A program made the position numbers and the translations under genes. This document shows, piece by piece, positions 55,188 through 64,000 of a DNA stretch of 64,000 nt. The stretch's first letter is position 1. The number at the start of each line of letters is the position of its first letter. This stretch comes from Okeania sp. SIO3I5 (GTDB taxonomy: Bacteria > Cyanobacteriota > Cyanobacteriia > Cyanobacteriales > Microcoleaceae), in NCBI RefSeq assembly GCF_010672085.1, contig NZ_JAAHHT010000005.1, forward strand, positions 1 to 64,000, read 5' to 3'. The notes beneath the pieces were generated by a model. That model was given only the letters and a program-made list of their open reading frames with translations, did not search any database and was not told the DNA's origin.

Positions 55188-58100
55188 TTAACTTTTTACT
55201 TTTGGCTTTTGACTTTCGTGAAATGATATTAATTTACTGTATTGGGCGTCAAGTAAAGCTTTGAATTCTGGTGGTTTAGAAGTAAATAAAATATAAAAGT
55301 ATCCAGACTCTGCAGGTTTATCCAAAACCTTAGCATAAATATCTTCTCCTACTACTTCTGAGTTAGTAGAGGAAAATAAATTAATTTTAATATTAGTAAA
55401 TACAGAAGGTATAGAGTCTGTTTCTTGTGAATCAGATTTTACTAATGCTCCTTTAGCAGAAAGTTGAACTAAACTACCACCAAATAGGTTTTCTCCAACG
55501 TGCTTCCCTTCCAAAATTGTATATTGGGCAGGCATTTGTTCAGTCAAGTCTAAAAATATTTCTTCTTCCTTTTGTAAAAAGATATTATATTCTCCACTAA
55601 TCCCACCAATATTATAAATATTAACAGGTTGTTTAACTCCTTTTGGTTGTACTAATTTTTGCCCATCAATTCTTAACAGTGACTCTCCTACCTCTTGAAG
55701 TGTTGTTTCAGAAATGAGTATTTCACCACCAGTAGAATAAGATTCAATCCGATAAGTTAAGTTAACTTGGTTTCCAACCACGCCATATTTTGTTCGTTTC
55801 TCAGAACCAATATTTCCTACTACAACTTCTCCTGTATTAATACCAATTCCCATCTCTAAAGGAACTAAACCCCAAGCTTCCATTTGTTTATTTACAAAGT
55901 TCATTGCTTGCTGCATAGCTACAGCACAAGCAATAGCTCTTTTGGCATCATCTTTTCTAGGATTTGGTGCCCCAAATAAAACTAAAATTCCATCACCCAT
56001 AAATTCATCTATAGTTCCTTGAAAAGACATAATAACATCTGCCATAGAGGAAAGATAAAAATTAAGAATAGTCACAACTTCTTCTGGTGCTAATCTTTCG
56101 GAAGTGCTGGTAAAACCTCGGAGATCGGAAGTAAGAATGGTAATTTTTTTCCGTTCGCCACCTAGTTTTAAACCTTCTGGCGTTTCTAGGAGATTAGAAA
56201 CAACTTCGTCCGTAACATAACGACCAAAAGCTTGACGAATATGTGCTTTTTCTGTGCGGAGTTGTTTAATATTAAGATGTGTCTTAATTCGAGCTAATAA
56301 TTCTTCTTTCTGAAATGGTTTAGATAAATAATCATTAGCACCTACTTCTAATCCTATGACTAAATCTGAAACTCTATTTTTAGCGGTTAACATCATAATT
56401 GGTAGTTGATGAAGCGCCCAGACTTGGCGTACTCTTTTCGTGACTTCATAACCAGTCATACCAGGCATCATTACATCTAATAAAATTAAATCTGGTAGAA
56501 AACGCTCGAGAATATCTAAAGCTTCCTGCCCATTATTAGCTTGAACAACTTGATAATTATGCAAAGAAAGTTGATTAGATAATACCATTAAATTTACTGG
56601 TTCATCATCAACAATCATAATTTTAAATTCTTCTTCTTGGTTACTTACTTGGTTGCTTAATGGAGTAATAGGATCAGGAGGAAATTGTTGAGGTTGATTT
56701 ATTTTATTTGAATTAGTTTCATCTAAAATTGATTTGGCTAAATCATCAGTATTCGACAAAGAAATTTGTCTTTTCAGAGAATATTCCGCTGAATTAGTTT
56801 CATCTAAAATTGATTTGGCTAAATCATCAGTATTCGACAAAGAAATTTGTCTTTTCAGAGAATATTCCGCTGAATTAGTTTCATCTAAAATTGATTTGGC
56901 TAAATCATCAGTATTCGACAAAGAAATTTGTCTTTTCATAGAATATTCCGCTGAATTAGTTTCATCTAAAATTGATTTGGCTAAATCATCAGTATTCGAC
57001 AAAGAAATTTGTCTTTTCACAGAAGATTCCGCTGAATTAGTTTCATCTAAAGTTGATTTGGCTAAATCATCAGTATTCGACAAAGAGATTTGTCTTTTCA
57101 TAGAATATTCCGCTGAATTAGTTTCATCTAAAATTGATTTGGCTAAATCATCAGTATTCGACAAAGAAATTTGTCTTTTCAGAGAATATTCCGCTGAATT
57201 AGTTTCATCTAAAATTGATTTGGCTAAATCATCAGTATTCGACAAAGAAATTTGTCTTTTCATAGAATATTCCGCACGGGTAGTTTGTGCGGGTTTCTCT
57301 GAAATATTTAGAGTAAAAGTAAACTGTGAACCAATACCAGGAATCGATTTAACCCAAATATTGCCACCGTGTAATTCAACTAATTTTTTTGTGATTGGTA
57401 AACCTAAACCTGTACCACCATATTGACGCTCTGTAGATCCATCTCCTTGTTCAAAAGATGCAAAAATTGCCTCATGTTTATCTTCAGGGATGCCAATACC
57501 AGTGTCGGAGACGGTAATTGCCATTTGTTGGTTGTTATTAACATCAATTAATTCTGCTGAGACTTTGACTAGACCAAAGTCTGTAAATTTGATAGCATTT
57601 CCCACCAAATTATGGAGAATTTGTTGAACACGATTTTCATCTGCTGCTGCAGGAGGGAAGTCTGAGGGAATAGCATTAACAAGCTGTAAATCTTTTCCTT
57701 GTAACATCATCTGAGAAAAGGTGAAAACTACTTCAGTAACTTCTCGCATACCTACCGAACAAATTCGTAGTTCGATGTTGTGGTGTCGTAGTTTGGAAAA
57801 GTCAAGAATATCATTGACTAAGTTTGCTAAACGATATCCACTACCAACAATCATTGATAGATTCTTTTTTTGCACTTCTGAGACATGACCTGTAGCACCA
57901 TCCATCATGGACTCTGCGATACCAATCATGCCATTGAGTGGGGTACGCAGTTCATGGGATGTGTTTGCTAAAAATTCATCTTTAAGTTGGTCTAGGTGCT
58001 GCAACTGCTGATTTTTTCTTTCTAGATTACTAAATGATTCTGCTAACTGTTTTGTCATTGTATTAAAAGATTCAGCTAAAATAACTAATTCTTTGACTCC

Positions 58101-59315
58101 TTGAATTGGTAAATTTTGATTTAATTCTCCATGAGAAATTGCGCAAGCAGCTGCTGATAATTTTTTGATCGGTTTAGTTACCCACTTTACTATTAATAGT
58201 CCTAAAACTAAAGCTACTGCTAATGCTAGAAAACATAGTTGAATAGTTGAAGCAGTATTAGCATTTATTTGTTCCATAAACTCATTTTCTGGGATGACTA
58301 CTACTGTCAACCAATTCAGACCATAATTATCAGCATAGGGTGAAACTTGTATAAATATTCGATCGCCATTGATCATAAAATCTAGTTGTTTTATGGTGTC
58401 AATTTGACTGAGGTTTTTGTATTGCTTTGTTAAATATTGTGTTGCTGATCTTATTAATTGACTATTACTATCTACTGCTTTTTGAATTCCTAATCTATCT
58501 TTATTTTCTAATTTTACTTTGGCAATGGAACTTGCTATTAGAATACCTGTTGTGTCTAAAATAAAAGCTTCTCCTGTATCACCAATTTCTAGAGTTTTTA
58601 GGAATTGACTTAGTTCTTGAGACAAGTACATATCGACACCACATACTGCTTTGAGATTATTTTGCCCATCATATACTGGCAAAGCAGCAGTAATTATAGG
58701 TTCTCCACTGCTAAAGTCTTCGTAAATTTTACTCCATGTACCTTTACCTGCTTTAACAGCTGCTTTATACCAGGGACGATTTCGAGAATCATATTTTTTA
58801 GAGTTTTCTATAACTACATTTGTAATATTACCTTGGCTGTCTAGAGCATATTCATCACGGAAAAAATAAGTCCATTCATTACTCAAAGCTAACCACAAAG
58901 TATCATTTTTTCCTAGTCTTGTTATTCCGATAAATTCACCTTGTTGAGGACTGCCGCAATAAATCCATTGAAGTGACTTAAAAAAATTCATTTGTTGCCA
59001 AAAAAAACCTTGACCTCGGGCTGGAAATATAGTTAGATTGTCTTCCTTGACAGCATAAGCATTTAATTGATTAATTAAATGAGGAGTTTGTAAATAGTTA
59101 TCTACTTGCTCATGGATATGGGCAGCAACTTCTTTTCTTAATGCAGTAGCTAGCTTATTAATAGCTTTCTGTCCATTGCGAAAAGATAACCATCCTATTA
59201 ATCCGACTACAATTGATATTTGTAATAGGAAAGGAATAACTAAGACAATCTTTAAAGGTATTTTCCCCACAAAGTTTGTCTTTTTATTTAATTGCCTGAG
59301 TGATTTTCTTGTCAT
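55188..59315 (-). CDS. Sensor histidine kinase - receiver - adenylate/guanylate cyclase hybrid
   Basis: 1375 residues from the ATG at 59315 (AGGG ten bases upstream; a TTG at 59324 is possible). Membrane helix about 21-43, extracellular dCache-type sensor about 55-345, second helix about 352-372, HAMP to about 430. Histidine kinase core with the phosphorylated His in NTSHELRTPLNGM, then ATPase motifs (VGNAIKFTD, DTGIGIP, GGTGLGL). Next, seven 27-residue repeats (about 681-869). A receiver follows (IMIVDDEPVN, Asp in LILLDVMMPGMTGY), then a class III cyclase domain (LTSDLRGFTSTSERL, DEFMGDGILVLFGAP, MGIGINTGEVVVGN). The end (about 1230-1375) is unassigned. It resembles cyanobacterial CyaC-type hybrids; cyclic nucleotide output is inferred. 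Confidence 0.93.
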   Translation of the reverse strand: MTRKSLRQLNKKTNFVGKIPLKIVLVIPFLLQISIVVGLIGWLSFRNGQKAINKLATALRKEVAAHIHEQVDNYLQTPHLINQLNAYAVKEDNLTIFPARGQGFFWQQMNFFKSLQWIYCGSPQQGEFIGITRLGKNDTLWLALSNEWTYFFRDEYALDSQGNITNVVIENSKKYDSRNRPWYKAAVKAGKGTWSKIYEDFSSGEPIITAALPVYDGQNNLKAVCGVDMYLSQELSQFLKTLEIGDTGEAFILDTTGILIASSIAKVKLENKDRLGIQKAVDSNSQLIRSATQYLTKQYKNLSQIDTIKQLDFMINGDRIFIQVSPYADNYGLNWLTVVVIPENEFMEQINANTASTIQLCFLALAVALVLGLLIVKWVTKPIKKLSAAACAISHGELNQNLPIQGVKELVILAESFNTMTKQLAESFSNLERKNQQLQHLDQLKDEFLANTSHELRTPLNGMIGIAESMMDGATGHVSEVQKKNLSMIVGSGYRLANLVNDILDFSKLRHHNIELRICSVGMREVTEVVFTFSQMMLQGKDLQLVNAIPSDFPPAAADENRVQQILHNLVGNAIKFTDFGLVKVSAELIDVNNNQQMAITVSDTGIGIPEDKHEAIFASFEQGDGSTERQYGGTGLGLPITKKLVELHGGNIWVKSIPGIGSQFTFTLNISEKPAQTTRAEYSMKRQISLSNTDDLAKSILDETNSAEYSLKRQISLSNTDDLAKSILDETNSAEYSMKRQISLSNTDDLAKSTLDETNSAESSVKRQISLSNTDDLAKSILDETNSAEYSMKRQISLSNTDDLAKSILDETNSAEYSLKRQISLSNTDDLAKSILDETNSAEYSLKRQISLSNTDDLAKSILDETNSNKINQPQQFPPDPITPLSNQVSNQEEEFKIMIVDDEPVNLMVLSNQLSLHNYQVVQANNGQEALDILERFLPDLILLDVMMPGMTGYEVTKRVRQVWALHQLPIMMLTAKNRVSDLVIGLEVGANDYLSKPFQKEELLARIKTHLNIKQLRTEKAHIRQAFGRYVTDEVVSNLLETPEGLKLGGERKKITILTSDLRGFTSTSERLAPEEVVTILNFYLSSMADVIMSFQGTIDEFMGDGILVLFGAPNPRKDDAKRAIACAVAMQQAMNFVNKQMEAWGLVPLEMGIGINTGEVVVGNIGSEKRTKYGVVGNQVNLTYRIESYSTGGEILISETTLQEVGESLLRIDGQKLVQPKGVKQPVNIYNIGGISGEYNIFLQKEEEIFLDLTEQMPAQYTILEGKHVGENLFGGSLVQLSAKGALVKSDSQETDSIPSVFTNIKINLFSSTNSEVVGEDIYAKVLDKPAESGYFYILFTSKPPEFKALLDAQYSKLISFHESQKPKVKS
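56710..57276. repeat. Seven 81-bp tandem repeats inside the cyclase hybrid
   Basis: Exactly seven 81-base units, each coding for 27 residues around KRQISLSNTDDLAKSILDE. Most units differ by one to four bases, so the expansion is recent. They sit in the linker between kinase and receiver. Confidence 0.92.
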
Positions 59316-59575
59316 GGAAACCAACCCTGAATAATAGCCAATTTTTTGTTATGTAAGTATTCAGACGTCAGCTAACAGCTATCAGCTTATAACCGTTTGA
59401 ATTGTATGGTTTGAGAACTCAAATTCTTTGTTCTTGTGCTTCAATTTATGGGTTAAAAATGTGATATAAGATAAACGAATTCTTGCTTTATTCATTTTTT
59501 GGCTGAGAGCTGACTACTAATAGCTGAATGCTTACTTTGTTATTATACTACGATTTTCAAAAGAATGTTGAATCT

Positions 59576-60952
59576 TTACACTAAATTTTCAATTGCATCT
59601 GTATTAGTTGGTAATTCTTGAGTCAAAATTTCAGCACCTTTTGTGGTAACTAAAACGTCATCTTCAATCCTAATACCTCGAACATCGGAAAAATATTCTA
59701 GCTTTTCCCAATTGACAATATTCTGATATTTTTGTTGCATTTCTAAGTCATTTAAAATTGCTGGAACTTGATAAAAACCAGGTTCAATTGTAACTATCAT
59801 TCCGGGAATTAAAGGTCGATTTAATCGCAAAAAACCTAAACCAAAACGACTACTACGTTCCCGACCTATTTCATATCCTGCTAAATCTCCTAAATCTTCC
59901 ATATCGTGTACATCTAAACCTAATAAATGACCGACTCCGTGGGGAAAAAATAAGGCATGAGCATCCATTTCTACTAAGTCTTCTGGTTTTCCTTTTAAAA
60001 TTTCTAAATCTACTAATCCTTCAGCAATAACTTGAGCTGCTAATAAATGAATATCTAAATATTCTACACCTGGTTTAATTTGAGAAATGCAGCGATCATG
60101 GGCAGCTAAAACTACATCATAAATATCTTTTTGTGTGGGAGAAAATTTACCAGAAACCGGCCAAGTTCGAGTCACATCACTTGCCCAACCTAAAGTTGTT
60201 TCTGCTCCCACATCTGCTAATAGTAAATCTCCTGTTTGTAGAGGATGATAATATTCTCCATTGTGCAAAACTTCCCCATGTACAGTCACAATACTAGGGT
60301 AAGCACAAGTCATGTTATGAGAAATAATAATACTCTCCATTGCAGCGCGGATATTTGCTTCAAATTTAGCATTTTTTGTGGCTGCCATTCCTGCTTTATG
60401 CGCTTCTACTGTTACTGCTGCTGCTTGTTTGATTTCTGTTAAAGCTGTATCATCATGGCTAAGTCTTAAAGAGATAATTGCTTGAGTTAATTCTAAGTCA
60501 ATTTCTTGAGGTTTATTAGAAGGAAAAATATCGCGATTTAAAATCTGAGATTGTGTAATTTTAGTAGTGGGGTTTTGTACAGAAATAGTTGCTGAATTTT
60601 GGGCGTGGGATTTTAATTCTGACATCGGAAAAGCAGCATCAGCACCTATAATTTCTGCGAGGCGATCGCGTGTTGGTATTTCTCCATGCCAAAGTAGATT
60701 ACTTGGCGGTGGATTATCCATAAATAGTGCTAATTTTCCTGCTTCTAAACGGATAGCAGCATCTTCAATAGGTAGGCCAGCAAAATAAAGAAAATGACTG
60801 CTAGAACGGAAGGGAAAAGTATTAAGTGGAAAGTTCCGGATACTAGGACTTCCCGACCAAAGTATGGCTGGAAAATTAATTAAGTTAGTTAATTTTTCTC
60901 GTCGGTTACGGAGTGTTGTGGATAGAGAAGTATGATTAGTTGGAATTTGCAT
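59576..60952 (-). CDS. Xaa-Pro aminopeptidase (aminopeptidase P, M24B)
   Basis: 458 residues, standard length. The amino-terminal creatinase-like domain (SHFLYFAGLPIEDAAI) comes first. The pita-bread domain carries the metal ligands: LLADVGAETTLGWASDVTRT (two Asp), HGVGHLLGLDVHD (His), ITIEPGFY-type segment read as VTIEPGFYQVP (Glu) and GIRIEDDVLVT (Glu). It removes an amino-terminal residue before proline. Monocistronic. Confidence 0.93.
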   Translation of the reverse strand: MQIPTNHTSLSTTLRNRREKLTNLINFPAILWSGSPSIRNFPLNTFPFRSSSHFLYFAGLPIEDAAIRLEAGKLALFMDNPPPSNLLWHGEIPTRDRLAEIIGADAAFPMSELKSHAQNSATISVQNPTTKITQSQILNRDIFPSNKPQEIDLELTQAIISLRLSHDDTALTEIKQAAAVTVEAHKAGMAATKNAKFEANIRAAMESIIISHNMTCAYPSIVTVHGEVLHNGEYYHPLQTGDLLLADVGAETTLGWASDVTRTWPVSGKFSPTQKDIYDVVLAAHDRCISQIKPGVEYLDIHLLAAQVIAEGLVDLEILKGKPEDLVEMDAHALFFPHGVGHLLGLDVHDMEDLGDLAGYEIGRERSSRFGLGFLRLNRPLIPGMIVTIEPGFYQVPAILNDLEMQQKYQNIVNWEKLEYFSDVRGIRIEDDVLVTTKGAEILTQELPTNTDAIENLV

Positions 60953-62104
60953 GGTAGTTATTTATTGAGTAATTACTGATAGTTACTAGGAACTTTTCTT
61001 AACGAAGTTAGAAGTCAGAAGTCAACCCACCCCTAACCCCTCCCAGGAGGGGCAGTTAGAAGTTATTTTTGTAACGGGGATTTGAGCCCCGCTCCAAAAA
61101 TATTTTGCCAATCAAGGCGGGATTTTAGACCCTATTATTTTGATAAAAATTCTACCCTAAAAAGCTGTTTTTAAACTCATAAAAACCTCTCTCCAAACCT
61201 CTCTCCTGCTTTTGAGAGAGGCTTTGAAACCCCCATTCCCTATTCCCCCTTTCAAAGCTATGCTTTATAAACAAACATCTTTCTCTTTTCATAAAACTTG
61301 ACAACATAGACAAGTTATGTTGAAGTCTTGAATCGGCTTTTTCAGGAGAAAAGAGTATTTTTCAATACACTTTTTTATGAATGTAGACAGAATTCTTCCT
61401 CCCCCCTCCTCCCCATCCTCCCCATTCTCCCCATCCTCCCCATTCTCCCACAAGGGTTTCAAGAGTTCCTTATAAGGGATAGCGCATCATCGGGGGGCAG
61501 GGGGGATAGGAATGGGGCAGGGGAATTTTTAGGATTCATCGGTTCTATGCAATACTTCTCAAACAACTTCTAAGTAGTAGGAGTTTAGTATCTAAAACCT
61601 GAATTTAAGCAATACAAGCATTTTGCCACAGATACACGGAAAATTAAATTTTTTGACTAAAACCCTATGAAGAACTGATAGGATTTCTCCATGAATTTGT
61701 ACTTAATAAGAATAGTTAGTCATGACTTACGCAAAGAAACCCGGTTTCTACCGTAAATCATTGTTTTTGACAATAAGCATCTACGAGAAACCGGGTTTCT
61801 GGGTTCGTCTGCGTAAGTCCTGTTAGTGTAATAAACTCTGAGCAATAATTGCACCAAATTTCAGACAAATGAGCTACAAAGAGCGAATAGTAAAATTTTT
61901 AAACCATTGTTACAAAGAAATGGTATAATCACCCTTCAACTCATTTTAATAGACTTGAACTATACACCTCTAAAATTCTTTTCTAGGGGGATGGAGCTAC
62001 AGTTATTTTTATTTTTTTCTACTCTCTATTTCGTACTCCCTAAAATGGTAAAATATAGAGTCTATCCAAATATAACCTCAATCAAAATTAACCACAAAAA
62101 TCAA
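60953..62104. repeat. 1.15-kb spacer with repeats
   Basis: CCCACCCCTAACCCCTCCC element at 61025-61050, a long AT-rich stretch, CCTCCCCAT-type tandem (61402-61450), a GGGGGGCAGGGGGGATAGG purine run (about 61492-61515) and a CCCGGTTTCT-type palindromic element (61721-61822). A frame open from 61907 leads into the SMP-30 gene but lacks family similarity before 62105. No gene. Confidence 0.6.
61721..61822. repeat. CCCGGTTTCT-type palindromic element
   Basis: Starts GACTTACGCAAAGAAACCCG and ends CGTCTGCGTAAGTCCTG, with inner ACGAGAAACCGGGTTTCTGG pairing to AAACCCGGTTTCTACCGT. The same design occurs at 37364-37461, so these two are complete copies of one family whose half sites build the 23991 array. 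Confidence 0.7.
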
Positions 62105-63181
62105 ATGTCAAATAGAAAATTTTGGATTGTTAGTTCGACTATTTTATTAGTAGCAGTAGTGACTATCTTTGCCCCTGGTATTACTCAAGAAATAAATCAT
62201 GGAAGTATTGTCTGTAAAAATAATTGTTTCCAATCAATTCAAGTTAGCTCAATAGAAAATTTACAAGAAATTATTGGGAAAGATGCACAGATAGAAAAAG
62301 TAGCCGAAGGTTTCAAATTTATTGAAGGTCCTGTTTGGCATCCAAAAGGTTTTTTACTATTTAGTGATATTCCTGAAAATACAATTTATCAATGGCAACC
62401 TAATCAAGAAGTCAAGATATTTCGTAATCCTTCTGGAAATGCTAATGGTAATACACTAGATTTAGAAGGAAGATTAATTACTGGCGAACATAGTAATCGT
62501 CGAGTATCGCGAACTGAAAAAGATGGAAAAATAGTGACAATTGTTGATGAATATAACGGTAAACGTCTGAATAGTCCGAATGATTTAGTTGTCAAATCAG
62601 ATGGTAGTATTTATTTTACTGACCCTCCTTATGGGATTAAATCAGAACAAGAAGAATTAGGTTTTTATGGTGTTTATCGAATTGCACCAGATGGTAAATT
62701 AACTCTATTAATTGATGATTTTGTTCGCCCTAATGGTATTGCTCTTTCTCCTGATGAAACCAAACTTTATGTTAATGATTCTGAAAAAGGTCATATTCGT
62801 ATTTTTGATATTAAGTCAGATGGAACTCTAGAAAATGGAAGAATTTTTGCTGAATTAAAAGACCCGAATAAAAGAGGTGTTCCTGATGGAATGAAAGTAG
62901 ATTTACAGGGAAATATTTATAGCACCGGACCAGGAGGAGTTTGGGTTTTTTCTGCGTCGGGAAAATTGCTAGGAATTATTGCTGTACCGGAGAAAGTTGC
63001 TAATTTAGCATGGGGAAATAATGACTATAAAACTCTTTATTTAACTGCTAGTAAAAGTCTGTACAGAATTAATCTTAAAGTTACTGGAGTTAAACCGTTT
63101 CACGGAAGTCAGAAGTCAGTAGGGGCAAATGGCCATTCACCCGTACAAGTTAGATTTGATAGGCTAAAAACTTTGATATGA
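62105..63181 (+). CDS. SMP-30/gluconolactonase family protein, exported
   Basis: 358 residues from the ATG at 62105 (MSNRKFWIVSSTILLVAVVT), which gives a signal peptide or anchor of 25 residues; the frame is open further upstream without family similarity. The propeller signature follows: FIEGPVWHPKGFLLFSDIPE, GNTLDLEGRLITGEH, NSPNDLVVKSDGSIYFTDPP, RPNGIALSPDETKLYVNDSE and PDGMKVDLQGNIYSTGPGGV, with the metal-binding Glu, Asn and Asp. Members hydrolyse lactones. From about residue 330 (FHGSQKSVGANGHSPVQVRF) the protein is read from a dispersed AGTCAGAAGTCAG / GGCAAATGGCCATTC repeat, so the tail is an acquired extension. Confidence 0.9.
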   Translation: MSNRKFWIVSSTILLVAVVTIFAPGITQEINHGSIVCKNNCFQSIQVSSIENLQEIIGKDAQIEKVAEGFKFIEGPVWHPKGFLLFSDIPENTIYQWQPNQEVKIFRNPSGNANGNTLDLEGRLITGEHSNRRVSRTEKDGKIVTIVDEYNGKRLNSPNDLVVKSDGSIYFTDPPYGIKSEQEELGFYGVYRIAPDGKLTLLIDDFVRPNGIALSPDETKLYVNDSEKGHIRIFDIKSDGTLENGRIFAELKDPNKRGVPDGMKVDLQGNIYSTGPGGVWVFSASGKLLGIIAVPEKVANLAWGNNDYKTLYLTASKSLYRINLKVTGVKPFHGSQKSVGANGHSPVQVRFDRLKTLI

Positions 63182-63440
63182 CAACAGTTTCAGGCAATTA
63201 TTTGACTTTTAAAGTTTGAAACTATTTATAACATCCTTAAAGTGAATTGGTATTATACCTGGTCAAATGAAGTAGCTAGGTGAGCAACATATCCGAACTT
63301 TTTGCTTGTGTATGACATCCTTTTAATGCCAGAATAGATACAACTAAATAGCTATCTGCATCCTTTTCAAGAATTACATTCAAATATTTTCTCATTCCTT
63401 ATTTTTACCCGTTCAATTTTCATGTTTTTGGAATTTTATT
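63182..63440. other. Short AT-rich spacer
   Basis: No gene or clear repeat seen apart from a weak GGTATTATACC-type inverted pair near 63247-63262. Confidence 0.3.
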
Positions 63441-63737
63441 TCATAAAAAACTATTTAAAAACTGACTCGGTGTAACAATCAAAATATCTCGAAAAGGATG
63501 CAAATCTAATAAATCTTTGTCTCCTGTGATAATATGAGTGGCATTTCCAGAAATGGCTAATTCTAAGAATTTATTATCTTTAGGATATCGAAAAATCTCA
63601 ATTTTTTCAGTAATATTAATTGTCTCTACCTTGTTTCTTAGAGCAGAAATAAATTGTAGTCTTTTGAAATAAATACTTGTCAAATTTTTTACGAATTAAG
63701 GTTTGAGATATTTCTTGATAGGTATTCTCAGAAATTA
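63441..63737 (-). pseudogene. Frameshifted PIN-domain protein (putative toxin)
   Basis: The carboxy part (63441-63683) reads KRLQFISALRNKVETI, YPKDNKFLELAISGNATHI and ITGDKDLLDLHPF, the pattern of the COG1569-type PIN family. The amino continuation lies in another frame: LISENTYQEISQTLIRKKFD followed by KYL, just upstream up to about 63737. The two meet near 63675, so one or two bases were lost or gained there. The start of the domain is missing, replaced by the 80-bp tandem repeat. Confidence 0.7.
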
Positions 63738-63977
63738 ACATAATTTCTTGCTTTGGAGTGTTATAAGAAACCGGGTTTGTCGGAGTTAGATATTATACAC
63801 TGAGGCATTTAAAACAAACATAGTTTCTTGCTTCGGAGTGTTATAAGAAACCGGGTTTGTCGGAGGTAGATATTACACACTGAGGCATTTAAAACAAACA
63901 TAGTTTCTTGCTTCGGAGTGTTATAAGAAACCGGGTTTGTCGGAGTTAGATATTATACACTGAGGCATTTAAAACAA
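63738..63977. repeat. Three 80-bp tandem units
   Basis: Units begin at 63738, 63818 and 63898 with ACATAGTTTCTTGCTTCGG and contain AAGAAACCGGGTTTGTCGG. They differ at only a few bases. The array cuts the PIN gene and runs to the window edge. Confidence 0.85.
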
Positions 63978-64000
63978 ACCCGGTTTCTGCGCTGTTTTAT

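Noticed and set aside
56734-57426. 230-codon plus-strand frame opposite the 81-bp array
   Set aside because: It is the antisense of the seven-unit repeat in the cyclase hybrid; length comes from unit length divisible by three.

Overview
The window looks like a chromosomal segment of a filamentous, low-GC cyanobacterium, probably an Oscillatoriales member near Okeania/Trichodesmium (inference). The signs are frequent HIP1 octamers (GCGATCGC), cyanobacteria-typical families (DUF2808, DUF1517-like, GUN4-tailed Ser/Thr kinase, PATAN response regulator, cyanobacteriochrome-type GAF domains, DUF4347/RTX protein), low coding density and very heavy loading with small dispersed repeats.

Layout. 0-3.4 kb: IS200/IS605-like end remnants with two truncated reading frames, an ECF-type sigma factor, and a ribbon-helix-helix plus PAS-like gene pair. 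4-12.6 kb: an MscS channel, then an accessory stretch with a papain-like (NlpC/P60, YiiX-type) hydrolase, a patatin phospholipase, a duplicated small secreted peptide, a broken cyanobactin-type subtilase, an HNH-like protein, an HExxH fragment, a matrixin-like protease and an IS1-type transposase fragment. Three of these genes share one upstream module. 12.6-24.5 kb: ordinary housekeeping genes (fructosamine kinase family, DUF2808, 5-formyl-THF cyclo-ligase, scpB, rpmI-rplT, TPR protein, DUF1517-like, tRNA-His, GUN4 kinase) interrupted by a tnpB gene and several non-autonomous elements. 24.5-32.9 kb: gcvP carrying an in-frame repeat expansion, a VapBC-like pair, hrcA, a rhodanese and a DUF3223-like protein. 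33-49.2 kb: a complete pix/ptx-type phototaxis set on the minus strand (PATAN-REC, CheY, CheW, MCP with five tandem GAF domains, CheA hybrid), split by a 3.5-kb DUF4347-SBBP-RTX gene. 50.9-64 kb: PHP phosphoesterase, CPBP protease, a large sensor kinase/adenylate cyclase hybrid with seven 27-residue repeats, aminopeptidase P, an SMP-30 family protein and a frameshifted PIN gene.

Repeats are the dominant theme. There are at least four inverted-repeat MITE-like families, two related larger elements with 9-bp target duplications and internal 95-bp arrays, and tandem repeats inside reading frames (gcvP, the cyclase hybrid, the CheA linker) or forming the tails of genes (scpB, SMP-30).

The best candidates for something new are the shared upstream module linking the papain-like hydrolase, the duplicated secreted peptide and the subtilase relic; the five-GAF photoreceptor locus with its interrupting RTX gene; and the 95-bp-array transposable elements. 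All functional names rest on motif reading by eye; no search was run.
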